A stretch of DNA of 64,000 bases from assembly GCA_964484195.1 (NCBI GenBank), contig CAZAER010000015.1, positions 41,439 through 105,438 on the forward strand, given 5' to 3'. Below the pieces are notes generated by a model that was not told the DNA's origin, did not search any database, and saw nothing but the letters and a program-made list of their open reading frames with translations. Source of the DNA: JALHOP01 sp964484195. GTDB lineage: Bacteria; Myxococcota; XYA12-FULL-58-9; JALHOP01. The first letter of the stretch is position 1; each line of letters begins with the position of its first letter. Below, one piece after another: positions 27,597 through 35,724 of this stretch. A program made the position numbers and the translations under genes.

Positions 27597-28940
27597 ATGC
27601 GCACACATCACCTCGTTCCCTTGTTGTTGCTCTCTGGTTGCGGTGCGGTCGAGACCGCCGATGTTGGGCCAGAACCGCTGGCCATCCCGACTTCGAACGC
27701 GCAGAGCCCGGTTCGAGAGCTCGAGCTCGTTGATTACTGGCAGGACCCGGGTACCGTCGCGGCCGGTGGCACTGTCCGCTTTGGCGTCACCCTACGGCAC
27801 ACGTCTTGCGCGATGCCGGTGGCGGGACGACAGCTCTTCGTGCACCTCGTGCACCCAGACAGGCCCGCGTGGTTCGACTTCGCCGTCTACCCGGTGCCAG
27901 CGCCGCCGAGCGAGCAATGGGCGAATCAGATGGTCATCGAAGGCACGATGATCGTTCCCCAGGAGCTGCACGGCACCTTCCAAGTGCAAGTCGGCGTCAA
28001 CGATGGGTCCACCAGCAACGCGACCCAGAACATGGCACTCGGCTTCGGCTCGACCATGACCGAGACCTTCGGCGACGGCGCTATCGGCTATCGCTACGTC
28101 GTCGGGACTCTCGTCATCAGCGAACGCCCCGCAACTGGCGATGGAGACGCTCAGGCTTTCGCGCGTCGGATCATCGAGGACATGACGTTGCCCAACGACG
28201 GAGCGCTCGCCGCTCCACAAGCGCGCGGAGCCGGCGTTCAGATGGGTCTCATCGGACGCGCCGACCAAGCGCCGACATACTGGCCCTGGTACGACGACTA
28301 CGCGAGCTCGGGTTGGTGGACGGCGCTCGTACCCTGGTGGAACGTGTACCCCTTGGAGAACAACCAGTCGGAGCACACGCGCATCGAGACGGGGTACGGC
28401 GTGACCTACGCGCGCTCGGGTAGCGCCTGGTTCACGGTGGGCGACGGCTTCGACGGCTGGGCCGGCAACTACAACTGGAACGCGAGCTCCTACCTGGGGC
28501 CGGCCAACGAAATCGCGGGCAGCGCGCCCGGCCACAAGGCGTACCTCCCACCAGCGAGCCCGAACACCCTGCACGGCGGCAACGGCAACTACTACGTCGA
28601 GCCCTGGACCATCGACGCACTGGTCGTCTGCACATGGGCGCGTTTGGTCGTCGACGCGCAAAGCGGTATCGACGACCGCTATCGCGCACACTTCGCGATG
28701 TGGATGGGTGCCGACTGGAAGCCGACGCTCGCGGGTTTTCCGGGAGGGATTTGGGGGCCAGCCGTCGCAACCAGCCGGCTCAAAGAGATCACCAACGCGT
28801 GGCAGATGTTCTGCGTCGCGCCGCTCGATGACCCGGGTCGTCCCGCCTCGGAGCTACGTTGGTTCGTCTCGCAGCCCGACGGGCTCACCTTCTCCGCCGA
28901 CGAGCTACTGGCGAGCCCACCACCGGTGCCGCGCCTCTGA
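27597..28940 (+). CDS. lipoprotein, 447 aa, unknown function
   Basis: The start ATG begins a lipoprotein signal (MRTHHLVPLLLLSGCGAV) with lipobox LLSGC, so the mature protein starts at Cys15 and is membrane-anchored. The mature part has a beta-rich N-terminal half (LELVDYWQDPGTVAAGGTVR and GTFQVQVGVNDGSTSNATQN) and a Trp/Tyr-rich C-terminal half (PTYWPWYDDYASSGWW; GWAGNYNWNASSYLGPANE) without a recognisable family. It has its own sigma-54 promoter and follows the efflux pump gene, so the two may be induced together; this is inference. Confidence 0.7.
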   Translation: MRTHHLVPLLLLSGCGAVETADVGPEPLAIPTSNAQSPVRELELVDYWQDPGTVAAGGTVRFGVTLRHTSCAMPVAGRQLFVHLVHPDRPAWFDFAVYPVPAPPSEQWANQMVIEGTMIVPQELHGTFQVQVGVNDGSTSNATQNMALGFGSTMTETFGDGAIGYRYVVGTLVISERPATGDGDAQAFARRIIEDMTLPNDGALAAPQARGAGVQMGLIGRADQAPTYWPWYDDYASSGWWTALVPWWNVYPLENNQSEHTRIETGYGVTYARSGSAWFTVGDGFDGWAGNYNWNASSYLGPANEIAGSAPGHKAYLPPASPNTLHGGNGNYYVEPWTIDALVVCTWARLVVDAQSGIDDRYRAHFAMWMGADWKPTLAGFPGGIWGPAVATSRLKEITNAWQMFCVAPLDDPGRPASELRWFVSQPDGLTFSADELLASPPPVPRL

Positions 28941-28942
28941 CC

Positions 28943-30124
28943 TCAAGCGTCGGGTGGCTCGAGGCGGGCATTTGCCGGGAGCGCGCCGGCACTCAAGTAG
29001 GCGTTGCGCGTCAACGTCACTTCGCGAGCGAAGGTTCTATCGCGCAACACGAGCTCACGTGCCGCCCGCCCGCGCGCCAGGGCATCGCCGCGATCATCGA
29101 GCACATTGCGGAGTGCCCGCGTGATGAGCTCGGGTGTCACCGTGCTGACCGGGTAACCGACCCGATCGGTCACGGTCTCCGCGAGCGCGCCTTCGCGAAG
29201 GGCAAGCACCGGCTTCTCGCAGGCCATGGCCTCGAGGGCCGCGCGCGAGGCTGCGTCGTTGCCGGGTCGAGCCACGAAAGCGATGTCCGCCGCGGCGTAC
29301 ACATCGACGAGCTCGGGAAGACCGACATAGCCGGCAAAATGGACGCGATGGGCAATTCCGAGCCCACGCGCCAGCTCGCGCACTGCGTGCTCGGACTCGC
29401 CACGCCCGACGAACATGGCGTGTACCGGGGCATCACCCATTTGGGCGAGAGCCCGCACCAGCTCTTCCTGGCCACGACCAGAAGCGATCAACGCGACATG
29501 AGCGATGAGCAGCACATCGTCGGGCAGATCGAAGCGGCGCCGGAACGCCAAACGCACGTCGTGAGGTCGAGGCGCGAACACCGAGGCATCGACGCTGCCC
29601 GGAACGACGTGGACACGCGACGCATCGAGACGGAAACGGTTCAAGATGTCGCGCGAATGAGCTTGTGAGCGAACGATCCAGGCATCCGCTCGCGTGAGCA
29701 GCATGCGCTGGCCGAACCGGTTCTCGAGCGAGCGCGCGGCGTGCACGGTGCGGGCGCGCACGATGCGCTTGAATGCTTCGTCGCGCAGCGCCATCGCCAT
29801 GATCACGTGGTCGTGCGACATGTGCGCGTGCACCACGTCGATGCGCCGATCTTTGACGACGGTCGTGAGGGTCTTGGCATCGCGCCACATCGCGAACGGG
29901 GCCGACTTGGCGGACAGCTCCATCGGCACGGTCGCGAAACCCGAGGCCTCGACGTAGGGCTGCGCTTCTTCCTCGAAGCCGTCGAAGTTCCCGCGCTTGG
30001 TGTCGTAGGCAATCCAGACATCGTTGCCCGCGGCGCGCTGCGCTTTGGCGAGACCGAGCACGTGCGGCATCGGGCCGCTGTAGAGCGGGTAACTGACGAG
30101 GTGCAGAATGCGCAGCGAAGTCAC
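28943..30124 (-). CDS. glycosyltransferase family 4-type
   Basis: A 393-residue GT-B enzyme. The N-terminal Rossmann half begins LRILHLVSYPLYSGPMPHVL with the Gly-Gly-like loop replaced by SGPMPH, then carries DVVHAHMSHDHVIMA. The donor-binding half has HVVPGSVDASVFAP at about 190-203, a glycine-rich VGRGESEHAV, and ADIAFVARPGNDAASRAALE (the EAMACEKPVLA motif at about 315-330 holds the conserved Glu). It likely transfers a sugar from a nucleotide donor onto an outer polysaccharide or lipid acceptor. The start is a GTG after a long hairpin; no ribosome-binding site is seen. Confidence 0.82.
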   Translation of the reverse strand: MTSLRILHLVSYPLYSGPMPHVLGLAKAQRAAGNDVWIAYDTKRGNFDGFEEEAQPYVEASGFATVPMELSAKSAPFAMWRDAKTLTTVVKDRRIDVVHAHMSHDHVIMAMALRDEAFKRIVRARTVHAARSLENRFGQRMLLTRADAWIVRSQAHSRDILNRFRLDASRVHVVPGSVDASVFAPRPHDVRLAFRRRFDLPDDVLLIAHVALIASGRGQEELVRALAQMGDAPVHAMFVGRGESEHAVRELARGLGIAHRVHFAGYVGLPELVDVYAAADIAFVARPGNDAASRAALEAMACEKPVLALREGALAETVTDRVGYPVSTVTPELITRALRNVLDDRGDALARGRAARELVLRDRTFAREVTLTRNAYLSAGALPANARLEPPDA

Positions 30125-30125
30125 G

Positions 30126-30178
30126 ACGTCGTGCTTGCATCGCCGGGAACCGTCCCGGACTGCAAGCGCTAACGACGT
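30126..30178. other. long hairpin between the M24 and glycosyltransferase genes
   Basis: Three nested perfect inverted repeats: ACGTCGT/ACGACGT (30126-30132 and 30172-30178), GCTTGCA/TGCAAGC (30133-30139 and 30161-30167) and CCGGGA/TCCCGG (30143-30148 and 30153-30158). Together they fold into about 20 bp of stem. It spans the M24 stop codon and ends two bases before the glycosyltransferase GTG. No U-tract follows on either strand, so it is more likely an attenuator, an RNA-stability element or a start-sequestering structure than a simple terminator. Confidence 0.5.
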
Positions 30179-31497
30179 GCGGTCGCTGGAGCTTTGACGA
30201 GAATTGCCGGCGAGCGAATCGTCTTGCCGTCGATCACGGTGGTAACCGTCGGCCAACCTTCCGTGAGGGTCAGGTTTTCCACACCGTGTTTGGTGACCAG
30301 CACGGTGTCTTCGACCTTGGTGCCTTGAACCGTGGGGTTCCACACGAATGCCTGACGCTCGCTGACGCGTTGCGGCCCCTGCGGCAGCGCGAACCAATCG
30401 CGCTCCGAGTAACCGATGGCACCACCCTGATGGTGCAGGCGCCACTCGTCGGCGAAGCCCGCCTCGGCGTAGGTCTGTGTCGTGATGTTGAAGAGCTCAC
30501 CGGCGGTCTTGCCCGGCTTCAGGCGCGCTTGCAGCGTGGCACTCACACGCGCCGCTGCCGCGAGCTTGCGCTGCATGTCCGCTGTAGCGTCACCAAAGTG
30601 CACCAGCCGGGTCATGGCTACGGTGAGACCCCAGCGCTTGGCGCACACCGTGATCATCGCGTCGGTGTCGAGCGTCGCGAAGTCGGTGGGCGGTGTGTGA
30701 CGATAGTTCTGAATGCGCTCGTCGGTGCCGACCATCAACACCGTCGGCCGAATGTTGCGGCGAAGGAGAGCGTCCGAGGTGCGCGCCTCGATGCTGCGCT
30801 CGCTGACGCCCGGCGAGAGACCTTCGATGACCTCGACGACCGCTTCAGCGGTGTGCTTTGCCACCCAGCGGAGCTTGAGGACCTCGGTGTCGGTGAGCGG
30901 TGATCGCAGCGCAACGATGTCGGCGGTATCGATCCCCGGAATGAGCGAATCGCTGAGGATGCGCTCGCTCGCGACCAACCGCTTCACGGCGCCGCCGAGA
31001 TCCGTGTCGGTCCACGCCAGGCCTTTGGCTTCGTAGCCCAGACCCGACAGGCTCTCGGCCGCTAGGCGGGGGAGCTCGCTGACGCTTGCGACCACGAAGC
31101 GGCGGCCGTCTTTGGTGATCACGAGTGAGGACGCGCCTTTTTCGCTGCCGAGGACGATTTGATTGTCGGCGATGCCGGCGGTCATCCAGGAGAAGTTGCG
31201 GACCTGGGTGAGCACGATGGCGTCGTAGCCGCGCTCGGCGAGGAAGGCGCGGACACGCTTGGTCTTCTCCTCGATCTCGGCGAGCAGCTGCGAGCGGCTC
31301 AAGGCCTCGGCGCTGATCGCAGGCGCGGCTTGCCGCGGGATGGTGACGAGGGGAGGCTCGACATCGATGGCTCCGGGAAGCTCGTCGGCCTGCGCCTGCT
31401 CTTCCATCTTCGCGTGAGCGCGAGCCTGCTGGGCGGTGATTCGCGGATTCCATGCTGGATTTCCGAGAATGATCAGGAGCGCCCATTTTGACAGCAT
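30169..31497 (-). CDS. M24 peptidase-fold protein, probably non-metallo
   Basis: A 442-residue protein with an N-terminal hydrophobic segment, a creatinase/aminopeptidase-P N-terminal domain (about 90-220) and an M24 pita-bread domain. The family-type block HHQGGAIGYSERDWFALP is at about residue 350. The usual metal ligands look absent: the Asp pair becomes MITVCAKRWGLTVAMTR and the first Glu becomes FVWNPT, while the last Glu is kept in KVEDTVLV. It therefore resembles the M24 members that do not bind metal (creatinase-like) and may be a hydrolase on other substrates or a dead homologue. The start ATG has GAGAGG upstream. Confidence 0.72.
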   Translation of the reverse strand: MLSKWALLIILGNPAWNPRITAQQARAHAKMEEQAQADELPGAIDVEPPLVTIPRQAAPAISAEALSRSQLLAEIEEKTKRVRAFLAERGYDAIVLTQVRNFSWMTAGIADNQIVLGSEKGASSLVITKDGRRFVVASVSELPRLAAESLSGLGYEAKGLAWTDTDLGGAVKRLVASERILSDSLIPGIDTADIVALRSPLTDTEVLKLRWVAKHTAEAVVEVIEGLSPGVSERSIEARTSDALLRRNIRPTVLMVGTDERIQNYRHTPPTDFATLDTDAMITVCAKRWGLTVAMTRLVHFGDATADMQRKLAAAARVSATLQARLKPGKTAGELFNITTQTYAEAGFADEWRLHHQGGAIGYSERDWFALPQGPQRVSERQAFVWNPTVQGTKVEDTVLVTKHGVENLTLTEGWPTVTTVIDGKTIRSPAILVKAPATARR

Positions 31498-31570
31498 GCG
31501 TCGTACCTCTCTTTCGAGTATCGCGACGCTCGGGTTCGCGTTGCGCGGCAGATGACGCTAAAACTCCGTC

Positions 31571-32632
31571 ATGACTCATGCTTTCTTGTGCCTGGCTGTC
31601 ATCGCGGCGCCCCCCGCGCCGGCCAAGGGTCTCGACGCTGGCGGCGGAAACGTCTTCAAAACAGCCGCGTTCGAAGCGAAAGTTCTAGAGCAACTCAACG
31701 TCGGGCGCGGCACCGACGCGAAGAAGCCGACGTTCACGGCGGACGACACTCTGCGTAACTTTGCCCGCCGCTATGCCCAGCTCGCCGCCACCCAACAGAG
31801 CGCCGCGCAGCAGATCGAGAACGACCTCAAGCAGCAGAAGCTCGCGCCGCGCGGCTACCGCTATCAGTACGCGGCGGGGAATGACCCTGCGGCGATCGCC
31901 AAACAAATCAAGATCGACTTCGAGCTGCCCGCTAAAGCGGGCGTCGGCGCCTTCCTCGTGCCCGCGAAGGAGCCTTACTATCAGGTGCTCGTGCTGCTGG
32001 CGATCGAGGCCGACCCCATGGAAGGGAAGGTCGGCCTCACCCCAGCGCAAACCGATCCGGTGATGGCGCAAGCCGCCGACCGCATCAAGAGCAACTGTTA
32101 TAACCTCGCCTTGAAGCGCAATCCCAACCTCATGGGCGAGCTCGTCTTGCAGGTCGTCATAGCGGACAAGGGCGACGTCAAAGACGTCAAAGCGCTGCAG
32201 GGACTCGAGGCCGAGTTCGATAGCTGCGCCGCCAATCAGGTACGCACCTTGCGCTTCCCCGAGCCTTACAAGGGAAAGCCGGTGACCTTGAATCACCCCA
32301 TCCGCTTCACGCCACCGCAGGGCGAGAAGATCATCGGCTGGTTGTCGCAACCGCAGATCGACGCGACCTTCGGCTCCGCTTCGACGGACTTCCGCGCCTG
32401 TTACGACCGCGAGCGTAAGCAGAACCCGAAGCTCGCCGGCACCGTCGCCATGAAGATCGACGTCAACGCAGGTGGCGGTGTCGACAACGTCGTGGTCACC
32501 GAGAACGACACCGGCTCGACGCAGCTTTCGGGCTGTGTCGTCAAACGTGCCTACGACCTGCGCTTCCCACCGCCGCGTTACAACGCGGGTTTGACGCTGA
32601 CCTTTCCCTTACGCTTCGTGCCAGAGAAGTAG
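31571..32632 (+). CDS. AgmX/PglI C-terminal domain-type protein
   Basis: A 353-residue protein with a short signal peptide (MTHAFLCLAVIAAPPAPAKG). Residues 190-245 and 275-350 are two copies of the myxobacterial AgmX/PglI C-terminal pattern: a Cys-Tyr start (IKSNCYNLALKRNPNLMGEL; DFRACYDRERKQNPKLAGTV), a strand pair, a second Cys and a final FPxP strand (RFPEPYKGKPV; RFPPPRYNAGLTLT). The paired cysteines could be a disulfide in the envelope. A 16-bp palindrome occupies 31927-31942. The function of the domain is unknown, but the family is associated with gliding motility and TonB/Tol-like envelope proteins. Confidence 0.8.
   Translation: MTHAFLCLAVIAAPPAPAKGLDAGGGNVFKTAAFEAKVLEQLNVGRGTDAKKPTFTADDTLRNFARRYAQLAATQQSAAQQIENDLKQQKLAPRGYRYQYAAGNDPAAIAKQIKIDFELPAKAGVGAFLVPAKEPYYQVLVLLAIEADPMEGKVGLTPAQTDPVMAQAADRIKSNCYNLALKRNPNLMGELVLQVVIADKGDVKDVKALQGLEAEFDSCAANQVRTLRFPEPYKGKPVTLNHPIRFTPPQGEKIIGWLSQPQIDATFGSASTDFRACYDRERKQNPKLAGTVAMKIDVNAGGGVDNVVVTENDTGSTQLSGCVVKRAYDLRFPPPRYNAGLTLTFPLRFVPEK
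31927..31942. repeat. dispersed palindrome GCCCGCT-AA-AGCGGGC
   Basis: A 16-bp inverted repeat with 7-bp arms inside the AgmX/PglI-type gene. It is a GC-extended member of the dispersed WCCGC-N4-GCGGW motif family described in the findings. Confidence 0.5.
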
Positions 32633-32635
32633 CGC

Positions 32636-33229
32636 TCAGTCGTCGATGGTGACGAGCCGTGGATCGTCGAAGAGCGCCTGCGGCGAGATCACTTCCATCT
32701 CGAGCGGCACGTGTTCGCCATAGCGTTCACGAAGCTTCTCTTGCACCTCGGGGTGGGTGAGGTCGAAGTCGCGTAGCTTCTGGAGCTTGCCGAGCTGGAT
32801 GCCGGCGCCGCGGTCGTAGATCTTGTAGACGAGCTCACTGCAATAGAGCCGGTCGTCCTCCCAGCCGAACGCCAGGTCGTAATCTCTGCCGGCGAAGGTC
32901 TGGGCGACCTCGCGCATCTTGCCGAGCACCTCGGTCGTGAGCGGACCAGTGTCGGCCAGGCGCCGCACCGTGACCTTCCCCTTCACGCCCCGGCGTTGCC
33001 ACTCATCGAGTGGCGTCAGCTTCACCGGCTGAACCGCCTCGAAAACGTACGCCTTCCCCTCCCGGAGGGTGAAGATGCCGACATGGGTGAATTTGCTCTT
33101 GGTCGCCGCCGCGATCGCCTTGGATTGGGAGGATCGCGAGGTCTGGAAGAGCAGATCGCCTTCCCGGAGGGCGCCAGCGCGGGCCTCGGCGACCCAAAAA
33201 GCCAGCAACAAGGACACTACGAAGCGCAT
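32636..33229 (-). CDS. YiiX/YebB-like N1pC/P60 family hydrolase
   Basis: A 197-residue protein with a signal peptide (MRFVVSLLLAFWVAEARAGA). Its core has the permuted papain-like features: GDLLFQTSRSSQSKAIAAAT, the catalytic His in SKFTHVGIFTLREG, and the catalytic Cys in DRLYCSELVYKIY. It is probably a periplasmic cysteine amidase or peptidase of the YiiX family. The start was set at MRFVV since a Gly-rich ribosome-binding region (GAGGGGGG) lies upstream and it starts a signal peptide. It is convergent with the AgmX/PglI-type gene, with 3 bp between the stops. Confidence 0.85.
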   Translation of the reverse strand: MRFVVSLLLAFWVAEARAGALREGDLLFQTSRSSQSKAIAAATKSKFTHVGIFTLREGKAYVFEAVQPVKLTPLDEWQRRGVKGKVTVRRLADTGPLTTEVLGKMREVAQTFAGRDYDLAFGWEDDRLYCSELVYKIYDRGAGIQLGKLQKLRDFDLTHPEVQEKLRERYGEHVPLEMEVISPQALFDDPRLVTIDD

Positions 33230-33326
33230 GTCTCGGCCCCCCTCGGATCGGCCAACATAACGTTTCGACTGCAAAATATTATTTGCTTGCCGACGTTTTC
33301 CATACGAAAGTTTCGGCGGAGCATTC

Positions 33327-34553
33327 ATGGACGAGATGCGCGAGCGGATCGTCGCTGCTGCCAAGCGACATCGCAATCGCAGTGCTGAGTTTTTGCGTGA
33401 GCTCATCGCTATCCCCTCTCCTAGCCGGAGCGAGGAAGCGATTGCCGCATTAGTTCGGCGAGAAATGCTTCGCTTGGGTTACCCAAGCGCTGAAGTCGAC
33501 CGATTTGGCAATGTCGTCGGCAAGATTGGCGACGGCCGCACCAAGATCGTCTTCGACGCCCACCTCGACACACCCGGCATCGGCGACCGTAGCTCCTGGC
33601 GCTTCGACCCGTACACCGGCGACATGAAGGCCGGCAAAGTGTTCGGCCACGGCGCCGCCAACAACAAGGGCGGCCTCGCGGCGATCGTCTTCGCGGGCGC
33701 CATCATCCAAGAGCTCGATCTCGCCGCCGACGCGACCGTTTATATCGTCGGCTCCATCCAGGCCGAGGAGTGCGAAGGCCTCGCCTACAAAGCGATCTTC
33801 GACGTCGAGAAAACCTATCCGCACTTCGTCGTGCTCTCGATGCCGACCGGCATGCGCATCAACCGCGGTCACCGCGGGCGCGCCGAGATCCAAGTCACCC
33901 TCCGCGGCCAACCCGTGCACGCCTCGAACCCCGAGAAGGGCTTCAACGCCATCTATGGGATGACGAAGATCATCGAGGGCGTGCAGGCCCTGAACGCGCA
34001 GCTCCCGGTCGACAAATATCTGGGGAAGGCCACCATCGCGGTCACGCACATCGACTGCGACTACAACGGCCCGAACATGCTGCCCGAGTCGGTGCGCATC
34101 ACCATCGATCGCCGCCTCACCTCGACCGAGCAGCGCAAGAAGGTGCTCTCGCAGATCAAAGAGCTCACCAAAGGCACGCGCGCGAAGATCGAGATCGTCG
34201 GTTACGACCAGCCGAGCTATCGCGGCCTGCGTCTGCCGATGGAGAAGTACTTCCCGACCTGGTGCCTGGACGACGACCACCCGCTCGTGGTCAGCGCCGG
34301 CAACGCCTACAAGAGCGTCTTCAAGAAGGCGCCCGCCATCGGCAATTGGACCATGTCGACTGCCGGCGTTTACACCATGGGCATGGCCAAAGTTCCGACC
34401 ATCGGCTTCGGCCCGTCGGAAGAGAGCTACAGCGGACCGATCAACGACCACGTGCGCATCGACGACCTCGAGAAGTCGATGGCGTTCTACGCGACGCTGC
34501 CTGGCTACTTGCCGGACACCGAGCCGATCAAGCTGCCCCGACGCCGGCGCTAG
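33327..34553 (+). CDS. M20-family peptidase-fold protein with altered metal site
   Basis: A 408-residue protein similar to YgeY/DapE-type M20 hydrolases: DAHLDTP at about 78-84 keeps the first His, and the catalytic Glu pair is present in SIQAEECEG. However the bridging Asp of the GxGxxDxKGG block becomes GHGAANNKGG, the usual Glu of the xEPT motif becomes LSMPTG, and the C-terminal AHxxNE His is replaced by SGPINDH. Three metal ligands thus appear lost, so activity as a normal metallopeptidase is doubtful. It is divergent from the YiiX gene across a 97-bp spacer and convergent with 34550. Confidence 0.75.
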   Translation: MDEMRERIVAAAKRHRNRSAEFLRELIAIPSPSRSEEAIAALVRREMLRLGYPSAEVDRFGNVVGKIGDGRTKIVFDAHLDTPGIGDRSSWRFDPYTGDMKAGKVFGHGAANNKGGLAAIVFAGAIIQELDLAADATVYIVGSIQAEECEGLAYKAIFDVEKTYPHFVVLSMPTGMRINRGHRGRAEIQVTLRGQPVHASNPEKGFNAIYGMTKIIEGVQALNAQLPVDKYLGKATIAVTHIDCDYNGPNMLPESVRITIDRRLTSTEQRKKVLSQIKELTKGTRAKIEIVGYDQPSYRGLRLPMEKYFPTWCLDDDHPLVVSAGNAYKSVFKKAPAIGNWTMSTAGVYTMGMAKVPTIGFGPSEESYSGPINDHVRIDDLEKSMAFYATLPGYLPDTEPIKLPRRRR

Positions 34554-34963
34554 AGTTGGCCGCGGCACGCCGCGCCGTAAACCAGCACGTAGAAAATCCA
34601 GACGGCCGAGAAGAGCACGTGGATGGCGGACTCGAAGCGCTTCCCGCGCCAGAGTGAGCTGTCGTAGACGAACCATTGGCAGATTAAGCGAATGGTCCAA
34701 AAGAGCGTGATGCCGGAGGTCACGTAGAGGCCGAGCTGGCTGCGCTCGATGAGCGTCCGCGGATCGTAGACGGCGAGCGCGCCCATGAGCGTGAGCACCA
34801 AACAAATGAAGAAGCAGTGCACCCAGAAGATCTGGCGCGTGAGCAGGCTCGCGCTCCCGATGTCCGCCTTCCAACCCAGGTGACGCGAGATTGGGATGTG
34901 CGCGATAGCGAGCAACAAGTGGCTGGCGCCGGCGATGCGCAAGGCCAGCTCGAGGCCGCTCAT
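34550..34963 (-). CDS. small polytopic membrane protein
   Basis: A 137-residue protein with four hydrophobic helices (about 8-25, 45-65, 78-96, 113-131) and charged caps. No family is recognised; the arrangement resembles small DoxX/DUF-type membrane proteins. It is the last gene of the operon 36473-34550, overlapping the methyltransferase-like gene by an ATGA, so it may partner that membrane-associated product. Its stop overlaps the convergent M20 gene by 4 bp. Confidence 0.65.
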   Translation of the reverse strand: MSGLELALRIAGASHLLLAIAHIPISRHLGWKADIGSASLLTRQIFWVHCFFICLVLTLMGALAVYDPRTLIERSQLGLYVTSGITLFWTIRLICQWFVYDSSLWRGKRFESAIHVLFSAVWIFYVLVYGAACRGQL

Positions 34964-35724
34964 TTTCGTTTGAACTCGAGAACGTGCACGAACGGGGTGA
35001 TCGTCTGCTCGGTGCCCATGCTGAAGCTGCCTTGAGTCGAGTCGACCCAAGCTTGGCGCGGCAAGAAGTGGAAGGCGCCGGGCCCGTAGACCGCGAAGTT
35101 GGCGGCGTCACGCAGGTGCTCGACGATGATCAGCCTGGCGCTCTCGGTGGTCACACGACGCAGCTCGCCGAAGAGCTGCTTGCGCTTCTTGTTGTCACGC
35201 ACCTCGTGGAGCGCGAGGAAGCCCACCACGAGATCGGCCCAATTGTCGTCGAGGGGCAGCTTGTCGGTGGTGCCTTTCAAGGTATCGCGGCGACGATTGA
35301 GCTCGCGTGCACGGACGATCGAGGGCGAAGTGGCATACGTGGGATCGAAAATGTCGCAGTTGATGATCTCGGCCTGTGGAAACAAGCGCGCCAGGGCATC
35401 GGCGCTCTCGTCGTAGCCGGCGTGCACGTTCAAGATCCGCTTTGGCGGTAGAGGGACGTGCATGAGCAGCCAGTCCCAGCTGTAAAGATTCGAACGGTCG
35501 TAGATCCAGTGCGTGATTGCGACCACGCTCACGATGCCGGCGAAGATGAGCATCGCCGTGCCGAGCATGAGCGCGCGCATCTTGAAGTCGACGAAACGCG
35601 AGGCGAAGACGAGCGCGAAGGCCAGGGCGCCAGAGATGGCGAAGCTCGGCCAGTTGAAAAGGAAGACGTTGGTGAGCCCGTCGTAGCGTCCGCGGCCGGC
35701 GCGTTGTCTTGGTGGTGGTTTCAC
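34960..35724 (-). CDS. membrane-associated class I SAM methyltransferase-like protein
   Basis: A 254-residue protein. Two transmembrane helices lie at about 24-45 and 52-75. A Rossmann-like methyltransferase domain follows: the motif I strand RILNVHAGYDESADALARLF is poorly Gly-rich, motif II shows IINCDIFDPTY, and the post-domain has DLVVGFLALHEVRDN and SARLIIVEHLRDAANF, a common arrangement in small-molecule methyltransferases. The substrate is unknown. A GTG start at 35724 overlaps the stop of the DUF2071 gene (GTGA), giving translational coupling. Confidence 0.7.
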   Translation of the reverse strand: MKPPPRQRAGRGRYDGLTNVFLFNWPSFAISGALAFALVFASRFVDFKMRALMLGTAMLIFAGIVSVVAITHWIYDRSNLYSWDWLLMHVPLPPKRILNVHAGYDESADALARLFPQAEIINCDIFDPTYATSPSIVRARELNRRRDTLKGTTDKLPLDDNWADLVVGFLALHEVRDNKKRKQLFGELRRVTTESARLIIVEHLRDAANFAVYGPGAFHFLPRQAWVDSTQGSFSMGTEQTITPFVHVLEFKRK

